Origin: Rhodoferax sp.
GTDB lineage: Bacteria; Pseudomonadota; Gammaproteobacteria; Burkholderiales; Burkholderiaceae_C
DNA: 64,000 bases
Reading direction: 5' to 3'
NCBI RefSeq assembly: GCF_012927445.1
Contig: NZ_JABBPD010000007.1
Location: forward strand, 1 to 64,000
The position numbers were made by a program, and so were the translations under genes. The notes beneath the pieces are model-generated. The model made no database searches. It saw only the letters and a list, made by a program, of their open reading frames with translations, and had not been told where the DNA came from. Shown here in pieces: positions 1-10,421 of this stretch. The first letter of the stretch is position 1. Every line of letters starts with the position of its first letter.

Positions 1-42
1 ACGTCCTGCCTGGTACTGACCGAGGCTGTGAAACAGCGGGAT

Positions 43-351
43 TTAACCCGTCATCTCGCTGCGCTCGGGGTGGGGGAATTTGAGGTGGCCACAAGTGGGG
101 GAATTTGGGTGGCCATCAGGGAGCGTGACCTTTACTGTTTCGCTACCTTGACGTTCTTTGACGATCTTTGTCAGTTCAAAATCTTCCAACTTATCCAGCA
201 ATGCTTCATACGCTCTCGCCGACAACAGATAAGCCGCAGGCTTGTTGTGATTCAGAACGGCAACCGGCGAATCCCCCGCATCTTCAAGGATGCCACTGGG
301 GTTGCGCCTCAAGTCAGTCAGGTTCCTGTCAAGGCGCAAGCCCTCCCTCAA
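43..351 (-). pseudogene. Phd/YefM-type antitoxin fragment without a toxin
   Basis: The translated frame contains a typical Phd/YefM core (NPSGILEDAGDSPVAVLNHN, then PAAYLLSARAYEALLDKLED). Such proteins repress their own operon and neutralise a RelE/ParE-type toxin. There is no ATG in frame at the 5' end, where only TTG codons are available. The last 20 or so residues are encoded by the repeated IS-like motif at 70-115 and do not look like family sequence. No toxin gene follows on this strand. I therefore read it as a decayed orphan antitoxin. It is divergent from the intact pair that begins at 406. A functional protein starting at TTG cannot be excluded. Confidence 0.55.
70..115. repeat. Two imperfect copies of a 21-22 bp motif, probable IS debris
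   Basis: The motif GTGGGGGAATTTG followed by an AGGTGGCCA-like end occurs at 70-91 and again at 95-115, 25 bp apart. Short tandem motifs of this kind occur near insertion sequence ends, and the neighbouring antitoxin gene is broken here, so I infer that an insertion element once ended at this point. No transposase is visible in the window. Confidence 0.4.
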
Positions 352-405
352 AAAACTTAATTAAGACTAAAATCGGTTTTTACTCTTTTTGCAGGCGCAG
401 CGTTA

Positions 406-678
406 ATGAAACTCTCCACCCATATCAAGCCAATCAGCTATCTCAAAAGCCACACCGCACAAATTGTCAAAGAGCTCACTGAAAGTCGTGAGCCGATGGT
501 CATTACTCAAAACGGCGAAGCCACGCTGGTAGTCATTGACGTCAAGAGCTTTGAGGAGCGGGAAAATACACTGGCGTTGCTAAAGATTTTGGCTCTTGGC
601 AGCCGTGAGCTGGAGCTAGGCAAGTATCAAGATGCAGAGGATGTATTTGCCAACATCGATAAGTCTGATCTCCAATGA
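406..678 (+). CDS. Phd/YefM family antitoxin of a type II toxin-antitoxin pair
   Basis: The 90-residue protein has the Phd/YefM fold signature: an N-terminal stretch (PISYLKSHTAQIVKEL) leading to REPMVITQNGEATLVVIDV. This is the DNA-binding dimer region that represses the operon. The acidic C-terminal tail is expected to wrap around the toxin. Its stop codon overlaps the start of the next gene in an ATGA arrangement (675-678), so the two are translationally coupled, as usual for antitoxin-first type II modules. The family is known; the exact subfamily (phd or yefM) is not decided by sequence reading alone. Confidence 0.85.
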   Translation: MKLSTHIKPISYLKSHTAQIVKELTESREPMVITQNGEATLVVIDVKSFEERENTLALLKILALGSRELELGKYQDAEDVFANIDKSDLQ

Positions 679-992
679 AGATTGTCATCCTGGCGTCTGC
701 GGAATATGACTTGAAAGAACTCCGAAGCTACATCATTAAAAACTTCTCGCATGACACATGGCAAAAAACCTATGGCAAGCTAAAAGAATCCATCCGCAAT
801 TTAGCAAGTTTTCCTTATCTTGGGTCTATTCCCGAAGAGCTCGAAACACTCAACCTGAGCCAATACCGACAGATACTGTCGGGTATGAATCGCATCATTT
901 ATGAAACGAGACAGGACACGGTCTACATCCACATCATTGTTGACTCGCGACGAGATATGAAGTCTTTTCTAATGCGACGGCTTGTGCGGTAA
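675..992 (+). CDS. ParE/RelE superfamily toxin
   Basis: The 105-residue protein begins with the beta-strand/helix pattern of the RelE/ParE fold (VILASAEYDLKELRSYI) and ends with a typical core (QILSGMNRIIYETRQDTVYI followed by HIIVDSRRDM). Members either cleave ribosome-bound mRNA (RelE) or poison DNA gyrase (ParE). The helical hairpin at the N terminus fits ParE slightly better. The gene overlaps the antitoxin by four bases. It stops 10 bp before the end of the convergent gspE-like gene, so the pair is an independent insertion next to a core operon. Confidence 0.85.
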   Translation: MKIVILASAEYDLKELRSYIIKNFSHDTWQKTYGKLKESIRNLASFPYLGSIPEELETLNLSQYRQILSGMNRIIYETRQDTVYIHIIVDSRRDMKSFLMRRLVR

Positions 993-1002
993 TTTGCCCA
1001 AA

Positions 1003-3369
1003 TTACTTGATGCACACCTGCCGCACCATCTTGATGTCCGTCAGCCCCAACATGATTTTTTCCATGCCGTCCATCTTCAAGGTGCGCATGCCGCCTTCTA
1101 CTGCGGCAGCAAAAATCTCGGCGACGCGGGCGCGCTCCTGAATGAGCTTCTTGATGTCGTCGGAGGCGATCAGCAATTCGTGCAGGCCGATGCGGCCTTT
1201 GTAGCCGGTCTTGTTGCATTTGTCGCAGCCAACATGACGGTAAAACCGGAGTTGGCCCTCTTGGTCATAGGCCTTATGCCAGCTCTCGATCAGTCTTCGG
1301 GTTTCACCTTCAGCGTCAGTTTTCCAGGCAGCCGAGTGCCGGAGTTCATCGGCGTATTCAGCGACAAACAGACGCAATTCTTCTGCGTCCGGCACATACG
1401 ACTCCTTGCAGTCGCACAGCTTTTTGGCCAGCCGCTGGGCCAAAATTCCTAACAGCGCATCGGCAAAGTTAAAGGGGTCCATGCCCATGTCCAGCAAACG
1501 CGTGATGGACTCGGGCGCCGAGTTGGTGTGCAGGGTGGAGAACACCAGGTGGCCGGTGAGCGAGGCTTCCACGCCCATCGCCACCGTTTCTTGATCGCGT
1601 GATTCGCCGACCATGATGATGTCGGGGTCGGCCCGCAAAAAGGCCCGCATGACCAGGGCAAAGTCAATGCCGGCTTTGCGGTTGATCTGCACCTGACGCA
1701 GTCCTTTTTGGGTGATTTCGACCGGGTCTTCCGCCGTCCAGATTTTGGTTTCCGGCGTGTTGAGGTGCTTGAGAATGGAGTGCAGCGTGGTGGTTTTGCC
1801 GGAACCGGTGGGGCCGCAGACATAGAACAAGCCGTAAGGTTTCTCGATGGTCCGAAGAACCCGCTCCTTGTTGTGCGGCGTCAGACCGAGCTTGTCCAGC
1901 GGAATGGGCTCGCCACCGGCCAGGATCCGCATCACCACGTCTTCGACACCGCCGGCCGACGGAATGGTGGCCACCCGCAGTTCAATGTCCAGCGGGCCGT
2001 ATTTTTTGAACTTGATCTTGCCGTCCTGCGGCCGGCGGCGTTCTGAAATATCAAGATCGCACATGATCTTCAGGCGCGTCACCATCGCCTGGCGAAAATG
2101 CGCGGGTACCTCGATATACGGTTGCAAGGTACCGTCAATGCGAAAGCGGATGCCGGTTTTAAGCTTGCCTGGCATCGGCTCGATGTGAATGTCCGATACC
2201 TTCTGGTGGTAGGCGTCAATGATGACCTTGTTGACGAACTTGACCAGCTCGTTGTCCGCCGCCGCCGATTCCAGCGAGTCGTCGTTGCTGTCATCCATGG
2301 GGGCGCCATCCATGTCGGCCAGCAGTTCGTCAATCGAGCCGCCTTCCACCTCGACCCCAAAGATTTGCTTCAGGGTGTCGGCAAACTCGGTTTGCGTGGT
2401 AACCCGGTAAGCAAAGCGGGTGATGCGGGGGAAGACCTGCGGCACCACCCGGGCACCGCGCACCGCTTCCGGGTCCACGCACATGATGACCAGCCCCTCG
2501 GGCGACTCCTCCAGCGGGATCCAGCCCTGCTCTTCAATGAACTCCCGTTTGAGTGAGCCATGCAGCATTTCCGAGCGAATACGGCCAGAACTGAACGGCT
2601 CATAAGGCACACCAAAAAACTTGGCCAGTGAAGCACCAATCTGGGCGGACCGCACTTTGTAATGCGCCATCAAAATATGCTCAACCGAGGTGCCTTCACT
2701 GCGCGCCCCCTGCCAGCACTCCTGAAGCTCGTCTGCCGTGATCACTCCATCGGCGACCAGGCCATCGTACTTGGTCGCCTTGCGCCGCAAGCCCACTTCG
2801 GCCTTGTGCACGCGCTGCCGAATGGCGGTTGCCAGCGTCTTGCACAACTGGGCAACGCCTTCGACTTCAAGCTCACCAAAAGGTTGGTCACTTTTGTTGT
2901 TGATAACCTGCAGCACGCCATGCAGCTTAGTGCCCTCCAGAATAGGCGCCACCAGCATCTGGCGGGTGCGGTAGCCCGAGCGCTTGTCCACTTCTTTCAG
3001 AAAGGTCAAGGCCGGGTGGATCTGCTTGAGGGCCTCGTCGTCATACACGTCGGGCAGGTTCAGCAACTGTTTGCTGTAGGCGACGTAACCGGCAATGCTT
3101 TGCGGCGTAATCGGCAAGATCAGGTCGCGGCTGCTGTTGAGACCGGTCTTGACCTTGGACACAATGGAGGTCTGATCTTCGTTGACGGCGTAAAGCGTCA
3201 GGCGATCGGCATTGAAAAGTTTGCAGATATCGTGGCTGGCCTCCAGCATGATCTGCTCGACATTTTCGGTCTCATGGATGCGGGCCGTGACGTGTTGCAG
3301 CTGCTTGTAAAACAGCGCCTCAAACGTCATGCCGCGTTTGACGGCAGGTAACTTGGGCGGTTCAATCAT
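1003..3369 (-). CDS. GAF domain-containing GspE/PilB-type secretion ATPase
   Basis: The 788-residue protein has a GAF domain at about 30-190, a GspE N-terminal-like region at about 200-335 and a secretion-type AAA ATPase from about 370. Walker A is GPTGSGKT at 519-526. The Walker B/Asp-box region DPDIIMVGESRD is at 581-592, and the histidine box is around TGHLVFSTLHTN (605-616). Cysteine pairs at C652/C654 and C715/C718 form the zinc-binding C1 module of GspE. The usual GEIRD motif reads GESRD here. It is the last gene of an operon with a kinase, a phosphatase and an FHA protein, 9 bp after the FHA gene. No pilus or secretion genes are adjacent, so its partner machine is elsewhere. The GAF domain suggests ligand or phosphorylation-linked control of assembly. 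Confidence 0.88.
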   Translation of the reverse strand: MIEPPKLPAVKRGMTFEALFYKQLQHVTARIHETENVEQIMLEASHDICKLFNADRLTLYAVNEDQTSIVSKVKTGLNSSRDLILPITPQSIAGYVAYSKQLLNLPDVYDDEALKQIHPALTFLKEVDKRSGYRTRQMLVAPILEGTKLHGVLQVINNKSDQPFGELEVEGVAQLCKTLATAIRQRVHKAEVGLRRKATKYDGLVADGVITADELQECWQGARSEGTSVEHILMAHYKVRSAQIGASLAKFFGVPYEPFSSGRIRSEMLHGSLKREFIEEQGWIPLEESPEGLVIMCVDPEAVRGARVVPQVFPRITRFAYRVTTQTEFADTLKQIFGVEVEGGSIDELLADMDGAPMDDSNDDSLESAAADNELVKFVNKVIIDAYHQKVSDIHIEPMPGKLKTGIRFRIDGTLQPYIEVPAHFRQAMVTRLKIMCDLDISERRRPQDGKIKFKKYGPLDIELRVATIPSAGGVEDVVMRILAGGEPIPLDKLGLTPHNKERVLRTIEKPYGLFYVCGPTGSGKTTTLHSILKHLNTPETKIWTAEDPVEITQKGLRQVQINRKAGIDFALVMRAFLRADPDIIMVGESRDQETVAMGVEASLTGHLVFSTLHTNSAPESITRLLDMGMDPFNFADALLGILAQRLAKKLCDCKESYVPDAEELRLFVAEYADELRHSAAWKTDAEGETRRLIESWHKAYDQEGQLRFYRHVGCDKCNKTGYKGRIGLHELLIASDDIKKLIQERARVAEIFAAAVEGGMRTLKMDGMEKIMLGLTDIKMVRQVCIK

Positions 3370-3378
3370 CGAGCCAGA

Positions 3379-4032
3379 TCAGGACTGCACAAACTGCATT
3401 TGGGTGCCGGCCAGCTCAATCAGGTCGCCGTTCTTCAGGGCAACCGGTTCCGCCCCGATCGGCAGCCCGTTCAGCGCCGGATTGCCCGCGCCTTCGACGT
3501 GGTGAACAAAAAAACTGCGCTGGCGCCGGGTGATCGCGGCAACGGCGACACCGGGTTTACCGATCGTGGTCACCACTTTGGTTAACTGCACCTCACGGCC
3601 AGCGGCGGCACCTGACATCACCTTGATGGAGGCATGAAGCGGTTCCGGCGCGGCAGGAGCAGGGGCCAAGGACGGCGCAGAGGAGGCAGTCAAGCCGCCC
3701 GCGCTGGCATTGAGCACCGGCGCTTTGTCATAGCTACTGCTGGTAGCGTCGTTGACAAACTTGATCTTGTACTTGCCCACCTCGACGGTGTCACCATCCT
3801 GCAGCAACTGCTTCTTGGCAGCTTTGCCATTCACGTAGGTGCCGTTGGTGCTGTTCAGGTCTTCCAGATAGACGTCGCCGCCCTCCATCTGCAGTACCGC
3901 GTGCTCGCCACTGACCGCCAGGTTGTCGATCACGATATCGTTGTAGGGACGACGACCCAAGGTGGTGCGGTCCTTGGTTATCTGGACTTCCTTGATCACA
4001 ACACCGTCAATCGATACGATCATTTTCGGCAT
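3379..4032 (-). CDS. FHA domain protein
   Basis: The 217-residue protein has an N-terminal FHA domain: strands IVSIDGVVIKE, then LGRRPYNDIVIDN, SGEHAVL and LNSTNGTYVNG. The conserved G-R, S-x-x-H and N-G positions of phosphothreonine-binding FHA domains are present. An Ala/Pro-rich linker (about 115-135) joins it to a second, weaker FHA-like half (KVMSGAAAGREVQLTKVVTT onward). AGGAG lies seven bases before the chosen ATG. It sits between the PP2C phosphatase and the GspE-like ATPase, so it probably reads threonine phosphorylation set by the operon's kinase and passes it to the ATPase. The link to the ATPase is inference from context. Confidence 0.88.
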   Translation of the reverse strand: MPKMIVSIDGVVIKEVQITKDRTTLGRRPYNDIVIDNLAVSGEHAVLQMEGGDVYLEDLNSTNGTYVNGKAAKKQLLQDGDTVEVGKYKIKFVNDATSSSYDKAPVLNASAGGLTASSAPSLAPAPAAPEPLHASIKVMSGAAAGREVQLTKVVTTIGKPGVAVAAITRRQRSFFVHHVEGAGNPALNGLPIGAEPVALKNGDLIELAGTQMQFVQS

Positions 4033-4077
4033 GACCGACTCCTGTTCCTGAAACTTGTTATTGGAAATCGCATGAAA

Positions 4078-4866
4078 TTACTTATTTCCGAGCCATCTGG
4101 CTATTAATCCGCGCTTCGCAAGCGTGTCTGCGGCTTGTATCAGCAATACCGTGATGTTATCCCGTCCGCCATTTTCGTTGGCCTGGCACACCAGTTCCTC
4201 CGACATTTGATCCAGCGACGTTCCGTTTTGCAAAATTTCTGCGATCGATGCATCTTCCATCATGTCAGAAAGACCATCGGAACACATCAAATAGAGATCA
4301 CCCGCCTCGACATGATGCGCATGGAGCTCCAGCATCACTTCATTGTCGACACCCAGCGCCCGCGTCACCAGATTTTTATTGGGCGATAGGGCCGCCTGCT
4401 CCGGCGTCAAGAACCCGGCATCGAGCTGCTCCTGCAAGAGCGAGTGGTCCTTGGTGATCTGCACCAGCTGATTGTCCCGCCACCGGTAGCAGCGCGAATC
4501 CCCGATATGACCCACCATCAGCTGGGCATCCTGAAAGACACCCACCACCAGGGTGGTTCCCATGCCCGCATACGCGGGATTGGCGTGGGCGGCATTAAAA
4601 ATGGAGCGGTTGGCGTTGTCCACGCAAATTTCGATGGCGCGACTGACGACCCCGGCATTGGCCTGGGGGCCGGCTTCGGATAACCAGCGGACCAATTCCG
4701 ACTTGATGAACGCGGTGGCCATGCCGCTGGCGATCTCGCCCGCGTTGTAGCCCCCCATGCCATCCGCCAAAACACACAAGCGGGTGACCTCATCAAAAGC
4801 CACGGCGTCTTCATTGTTCGTCCGCACCCGACCCGGATCAGTTTGCGCGGAAAAGGTGTAATTCAT
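4078..4866 (-). CDS. PP2C-family serine/threonine phosphatase
   Basis: The 262-residue protein carries the PP2C metal-binding motifs: RTNNEDAVAF near the N terminus, VLADGMGGYNAGE, TTLVVGVF, then VGHIGDSRCYRWRD, LMCSDGLSDMM, and GGRDNITVLLI near the C terminus. These aspartates and glycines bind two Mn/Mg ions and hydrolyse phosphoserine or phosphothreonine. Its length matches Stp1/PppA-type bacterial enzymes. The gene starts 6 bp after the CHASE2 kinase, so the pair is cotranscribed and should act in opposition on common substrates, including probably the FHA partner. Confidence 0.93.
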   Translation of the reverse strand: MNYTFSAQTDPGRVRTNNEDAVAFDEVTRLCVLADGMGGYNAGEIASGMATAFIKSELVRWLSEAGPQANAGVVSRAIEICVDNANRSIFNAAHANPAYAGMGTTLVVGVFQDAQLMVGHIGDSRCYRWRDNQLVQITKDHSLLQEQLDAGFLTPEQAALSPNKNLVTRALGVDNEVMLELHAHHVEAGDLYLMCSDGLSDMMEDASIAEILQNGTSLDQMSEELVCQANENGGRDNITVLLIQAADTLAKRGLIARWLGNK

Positions 4867-4872
4867 GAAGGG

Positions 4873-7263
4873 TCAGGCTGTATTTTCTGGTCGGGTATTG
4901 CCACCCGATAATACCGCCCGCAAGTCGCGGGCCAATTGATCCCCGTCTTGATAACGCGCCTCTGGGCGCTTGCTGAGTAACCGGGCGATCAAACTCTCCA
5001 GCCGTTGCGGCAACTCCGGGTGAATGCTGCGCAGGCTGGGTGCTTCTTCATTGGCAATTTTGTGCATCAGCTCGGCCATGGATTCAGCCCGGAAAGGCAG
5101 CACGCCCGTGAGCATCTGGAACAGCATGACGCCCAGCGAGTAAAGATCCGTGCGGCCATCGACCTTTTTGCCAGCCAACTGCTCCGGCGACATAAAACTG
5201 GGCGTTCCCAGCACAAGGCCGGTTCTGGTCTTGCTTGCATCGGTGATGCGCGCGATGCCGAAGTCGGTGACCTTGACCGCATCGTGTGCCAGATCAAACA
5301 TGATGTTGGCGGGCTTGATGTCGCGGTGCACCACCTGCTGCTTATGGGCGTAGCCAAGTGCCTCGGCAATACGCGCCACAATGCTCAGCACCGTAGAAAC
5401 CGGGAGCAACTGGCCGCTCTTGCAGTAGTGCGTCAAGTCTTGGCCATTGAGGAACTCCATGGCAATGTAGGCGAGCTCGTGGTCTTCACCGGCGTCATAG
5501 ATCGTGACGATGTTCGGGTGCTGCAGGCGGCCAGCCGTCTGGGCCTCACGAAAAAACCGTTCCCGGGCGTCCGCCAGCGCCTTGCCGGCAAACTCCTCGC
5601 TCAAGGCCATGGTTTTAATGGCCACGACGCGTCCAATCTTGGGATCTCGTCCCTGATACACCACCCCCATCGACCCCTTGCCCAGTTCCCGTTCCAGTTG
5701 ATAGCGACCCAGCATGGCGATTTTTGAGGGGCTTTCAGCCGGATCCACTTTGGGGTTGACGTTCTCGTCATCCTGGCGATCTGCGCGCAAGGCCGTCATG
5801 TGCTCACGCACTGCAGAAGCCATATTGAACTGGCGCTTGCGTTCAAAGTCGAGCGCCAAACCATACAAATTACCCATGAGAGCGTCCCCCGCCGGAGCCC
5901 GGCGGAAGTGCTCAAACGCCATGTCGAGCTGGCCCTGCCCCTGCAGGGCGAGCCCCATCATCCGGTGGGTCTCCGTCGATTCTTCCTGCACCGTGGGCAT
6001 GCCCACCTCGGGCCGCAAGAAGCGCTTGATTGTTAAGGCCAGATGCCCGCTGACAAGCAGCATGGCCGGAAAAACCAGCGGCAGCCACAGGGCCATGCCG
6101 GTCAGCAAGCCGAATTCCATGCCGAGCAAGGCCATGAACGACAACAAGGTGACGCTGACGGCCCTGCCTGTTGGCAGGCGCGGCAAAACAGCAATCAGGT
6201 AGGCGCAAACCAGCAGCAACAGCCCCCACGTCGCCCACCGCCCCCAGCCCGGCTGGACCACAAAATGCTCTTGCAAAATACTGGACGTGACGTGCGCCAA
6301 AATTTCCACCGACGACAAGGCCGGATGGCCAGGCACCGCCCACGCTGGACCAACGCCAGCCGCCGTGACGCCAATGAGCACGATCTTGTCGACGTAGCGG
6401 GAGGCTGGAATTTTCCCGCTCATCACATCGGCAAACGAGTCCAGTGCAAAGGCCGGCTGGCCGTCACGTCCTTTATAAAACTGCGGCAGCAGGCGCGCCG
6501 CGCCATCCGTCCGGAGGCGCAGCTGGCCGATTTGCACGGACCCGTTCTTATTGAACTGGATATCGTCGGCGGTCAGATGGAAGCTCTGGGCGACCGCCAG
6601 CAGCGCCAGGGACGGCACGGCTTGGCCCCCGTTATTCAGCAACAGCGCCTCCTGCCGCACGACACCGTCCAGATCCTGTAACTGCTTCAAATGACCGATC
6701 CCGGCGACGGCGGTGGCGAGGCTCTCAATCGGTTGCTGTCCGGGTGTCAGCAACGAGGGAATGAGGACGTTGGACGCAGTGTGGAAGCTGCTGGCCAACT
6801 GATGATCGGTGTCCAGTGCCACCTCGGCTTCGGCAATCACTCCCAGCAACTGTTGATTGAGCGGAGATGGCGTGCCAGTCGCCTCGCTGGCGGCCAGCAG
6901 GCCCTTTATTTGGTGAAGGAAAGGCAGGCCACGCTCAGACGCGGGTTCAAAAAAGAAACCCGTATCCACCATGACGTTTGCCTTCGCCTCCGCCAACTGG
7001 TCAATCAGTCGGGCATGGAGGTCGCGCGGCCACGGCCAGCGACCGATGCGGGCAAGGCTCTTGTCATCAATGGCGATGAGGGCAATCTGGTCGGACGGCT
7101 GTCGGGCGCTGCGGGTGCTGGCAAAGTCGTAGAAGCGGCGCTCCAGTCCGTCAAAGACGTCGCTCGTCATGTGGAGCGTGACCAGCGCGAGCACAAGCGC
7201 CAGAGCAGCCAGGCCATCGGCTCGCCAGAAAGAGCCCGAGCCAGGTAAAGAGAATTTAGTCAC
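4873..7263 (-). CDS. CHASE2 sensor serine/threonine protein kinase
   Basis: The 796-residue membrane kinase has one N-terminal membrane segment (about 17-33) and an extracytoplasmic CHASE2 domain (about 40-330, starting YDFASTRSARQPSDQIALIA). A cluster of membrane segments follows at about 342-412, then a linker, then a Hanks-type kinase domain at 521-787. The kinase motifs are complete: glycine loop GKGSMGVVY, K550 in VVAIKTM, HRDIKPAN at 646-653, DFG at 667-669 and GTPSFMSPEQ. It uses a GTG start. It is the first gene of the kinase-phosphatase-FHA-ATPase operon and is the likely input module, sensing an unknown periplasmic signal. Confidence 0.92.
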   Translation of the reverse strand: MTKFSLPGSGSFWRADGLAALALVLALVTLHMTSDVFDGLERRFYDFASTRSARQPSDQIALIAIDDKSLARIGRWPWPRDLHARLIDQLAEAKANVMVDTGFFFEPASERGLPFLHQIKGLLAASEATGTPSPLNQQLLGVIAEAEVALDTDHQLASSFHTASNVLIPSLLTPGQQPIESLATAVAGIGHLKQLQDLDGVVRQEALLLNNGGQAVPSLALLAVAQSFHLTADDIQFNKNGSVQIGQLRLRTDGAARLLPQFYKGRDGQPAFALDSFADVMSGKIPASRYVDKIVLIGVTAAGVGPAWAVPGHPALSSVEILAHVTSSILQEHFVVQPGWGRWATWGLLLLVCAYLIAVLPRLPTGRAVSVTLLSFMALLGMEFGLLTGMALWLPLVFPAMLLVSGHLALTIKRFLRPEVGMPTVQEESTETHRMMGLALQGQGQLDMAFEHFRRAPAGDALMGNLYGLALDFERKRQFNMASAVREHMTALRADRQDDENVNPKVDPAESPSKIAMLGRYQLERELGKGSMGVVYQGRDPKIGRVVAIKTMALSEEFAGKALADARERFFREAQTAGRLQHPNIVTIYDAGEDHELAYIAMEFLNGQDLTHYCKSGQLLPVSTVLSIVARIAEALGYAHKQQVVHRDIKPANIMFDLAHDAVKVTDFGIARITDASKTRTGLVLGTPSFMSPEQLAGKKVDGRTDLYSLGVMLFQMLTGVLPFRAESMAELMHKIANEEAPSLRSIHPELPQRLESLIARLLSKRPEARYQDGDQLARDLRAVLSGGNTRPENTA

Positions 7264-7336
7264 GGGCCCGACCCTCCGTCTGAGTAAAAAGCATCTTTGC
7301 GGGCGCCGGGGTCTGGCTGCTTGCCACCGTACCGGT

Positions 7337-8032
7337 TCAGGCGGTCTTTTCCGTGCGCTTTTTCAGCACGCTTCCCACCAGCAAGACCCCCAGTGCACCG
7401 GCCAGGCCCAAGCCATAACTCCATACCGCCGTTTGCGGCAACCAATCTCGCACGGCGGGATCACTCAGCGCCATGCTGCCCGCAATCCAGCCCAACAACA
7501 TGCCGCCCACCGTGATGATGACCGGAAAGCGGTCCATCAGCTTGAGCACCAGCTGGCTGCCCCAAATGATGATGGGAATACTGACCAGCAGGCCAAAAAT
7601 CACCAGCACCAGTTGATTGTCAGCCCCGGCGCCGGTTGCAACGCCGGCAATGGCGATGACGTTATCAATGCTCATGACCAAATCCGCAATGATCACGGTC
7701 TTGACCGCTGACCACAGTTGGTCACTGCCCTGAATATTGGAATGCCCTTCCTCTTCGGGGATCAGCAACTTGACGCCAATCCACAGCAACAAGGCAGCCC
7801 CCACCAGCTTCAGAAACGGCACCTGCAGCAGGGTCAAGGCGAAGGCGATGAGGATGACACGCAGCACAATCGCGCCAGCGGTGCCCCACAAAATACCCTT
7901 CAGGCGCAGTTGTTTCGGCAACTGGCGGCAGGCCAAAGCGATCACCACGGCGTTGTCACCCCCGAGCAAAATATCGATCATGATGATCTGACCGACAGCG
8001 AGCCAAAAATGGGCGGTGAAGAATTCTTCCAC
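7337..8032 (-). CDS. TerC family integral membrane protein (YjbE-type)
   Basis: The 231-residue protein has about seven hydrophobic segments and the TerC hallmarks: acidic membrane motifs DILLGGDNAVVIA near the N terminus and DLVMSIDNVIAIA in the middle. Family members are linked to metal efflux (manganese) and tellurite resistance. The conserved acidic residues in the membrane fit cation handling. It starts at GTG, and the end is a short basic tail. It is a single gene between the kinase operon and sucCD. The 38 bp upstream before the sucCD terminator leave no room for a Mn riboswitch, so its regulation is unclear. Confidence 0.88.
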   Translation of the reverse strand: MEEFFTAHFWLAVGQIIMIDILLGGDNAVVIALACRQLPKQLRLKGILWGTAGAIVLRVILIAFALTLLQVPFLKLVGAALLLWIGVKLLIPEEEGHSNIQGSDQLWSAVKTVIIADLVMSIDNVIAIAGVATGAGADNQLVLVIFGLLVSIPIIIWGSQLVLKLMDRFPVIITVGGMLLGWIAGSMALSDPAVRDWLPQTAVWSYGLGLAGALGVLLVGSVLKKRTEKTA

Positions 8033-8073
8033 GGTGTTCTTTCTCTAGTGATGCCGAAGGCACACAAACAACA

Positions 8074-8104
8074 AAGCCGGATTGTCCCTCAGGAAATCCG
8101 GCTT
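8074..8104 (-). terminator. Intrinsic hairpin terminator after sucCD
   Basis: Perfect 10-bp arms (AAGCCGGATT at 8074-8083, AATCCGGCTT at 8095-8104) enclose an 11-base loop. The hairpin lies 53 bp beyond the sucD stop. Flanking T-rich bases are better on the + strand (GCTTTT) than on the - strand, so bidirectional use is possible. Confidence 0.65.
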
Positions 8105-8156
8105 GCTTTTGAAGATGGCCGCCATGAGCAGCCACATCCGGGTGAACTGTCGCGCC

Positions 8157-9053
8157 TTACTTCAGCAAGGCCTTCAACAATTTAGCCATTTCGGACGGAT
8201 TGCGCGTGATCGTGAAACCACACTCTTCCATCACTGCCAGCTTGGCATCCGCCGTGTCGGCGCCGCCAGAGATCAAGGCACCGGCATGGCCCATGCGCTT
8301 GCCGGCAGGGGCAGTCACACCGGCGATGAAGCCAACAATCGGCTTCTTCATGTTGAGCTTGCACCAGCGAGCGGCTTCGGCTTCGTCCGGGCCGCCAATT
8401 TCGCCAATCATGATGACGGCGTCGGTGTCCGGATCGTCATTGAAGGCACGCATGATGTCGATGTGCTTCAGGCCATTGATGGGGTCGCCACCAATACCGA
8501 CCGCCGTCGACTGACCCAGACCGATTTCGGTCAATTGAGCCACGGCTTCATAGGTCAGCGTGCCGGAGCGGCTCACCACACCAATGCGACCGGCACGGTG
8601 AATATGACCGGGCATGATGCCGATCTTGATTTCGTCGGGCGTGATCAAACCGGGGCAGTTGGGTCCCAACAGCAGGGTCTTCTTGCCGCCAGCGGCTTCT
8701 TTGGCGCGCATTTTGTTGCGCAGTTCCAGCATGTCGCGGACCGGGATGCCTTCCGTGATGCAGATCGCCAGGTCCAGATCCGCCTCAACGGCTTCCCAGA
8801 TGGCGGCGGCAGCACCGGCTGGCGGCACGTAAATAACCGACACGGTGGCGCCGGTATCTTTGGCGGCTTCCTTGACGGAGGCGAAGATTGGAATGCCAAA
8901 AATGGATTCGCCAGCTTTCTTGGGGTTCACACCCGCGACGAAACATTCTTTGCCGTTGGCGTATTCCTGGCACTTTTCAGTGTGGAATTGACCGGTCTTG
9001 CCGGTGATGCCTTGGGTGATGACCTTGGTGTCTTTATTGATGAGAATTGACAT
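8157..9053 (-). CDS. sucD: Succinate-CoA ligase (ADP-forming) subunit alpha
   Basis: The 298-residue protein matches SucD: N-terminal CoA-binding Rossmann domain ([20 protein letters not shown]), [27 protein letters not shown] and the active-site region [14 protein letters not shown], whose histidine is transiently phosphorylated. With SucC it converts succinyl-CoA, ADP (or GDP) and phosphate to succinate, nucleoside triphosphate and CoA in the TCA cycle. It starts 9 bp after sucC, so the two subunits are made from one transcript, and a terminator follows. Confidence 0.97.
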   Translation of the reverse strand: MSILINKDTKVITQGITGKTGQFHTEKCQEYANGKECFVAGVNPKKAGESIFGIPIFASVKEAAKDTGATVSVIYVPPAGAAAAIWEAVEADLDLAICITEGIPVRDMLELRNKMRAKEAAGGKKTLLLGPNCPGLITPDEIKIGIMPGHIHRAGRIGVVSRSGTLTYEAVAQLTEIGLGQSTAVGIGGDPINGLKHIDIMRAFNDDPDTDAVIMIGEIGGPDEAEAARWCKLNMKKPIVGFIAGVTAPAGKRMGHAGALISGGADTADAKLAVMEECGFTITRNPSEMAKLLKALLK

Positions 9054-9062
9054 GATGTTTCC

Positions 9063-10232
<1,170 letters not shown>

Positions 10233-10421
10233 GGGGACTCTCTCAGGAGTGGGTGATTTTTTATCCAGCCACAAGCTTTTTTGCTCTGTGGCGGGCACTG
10301 GACAACGCAACTTCGGACTGTATCATGCTGCAACGCACCAATAACAGTTCAGCTCGCCGCTTGAATAATTCATAATTATCGAGTGACGATCTGAATTGAA
10401 ACTGACGAGGAAGACTCAGCC

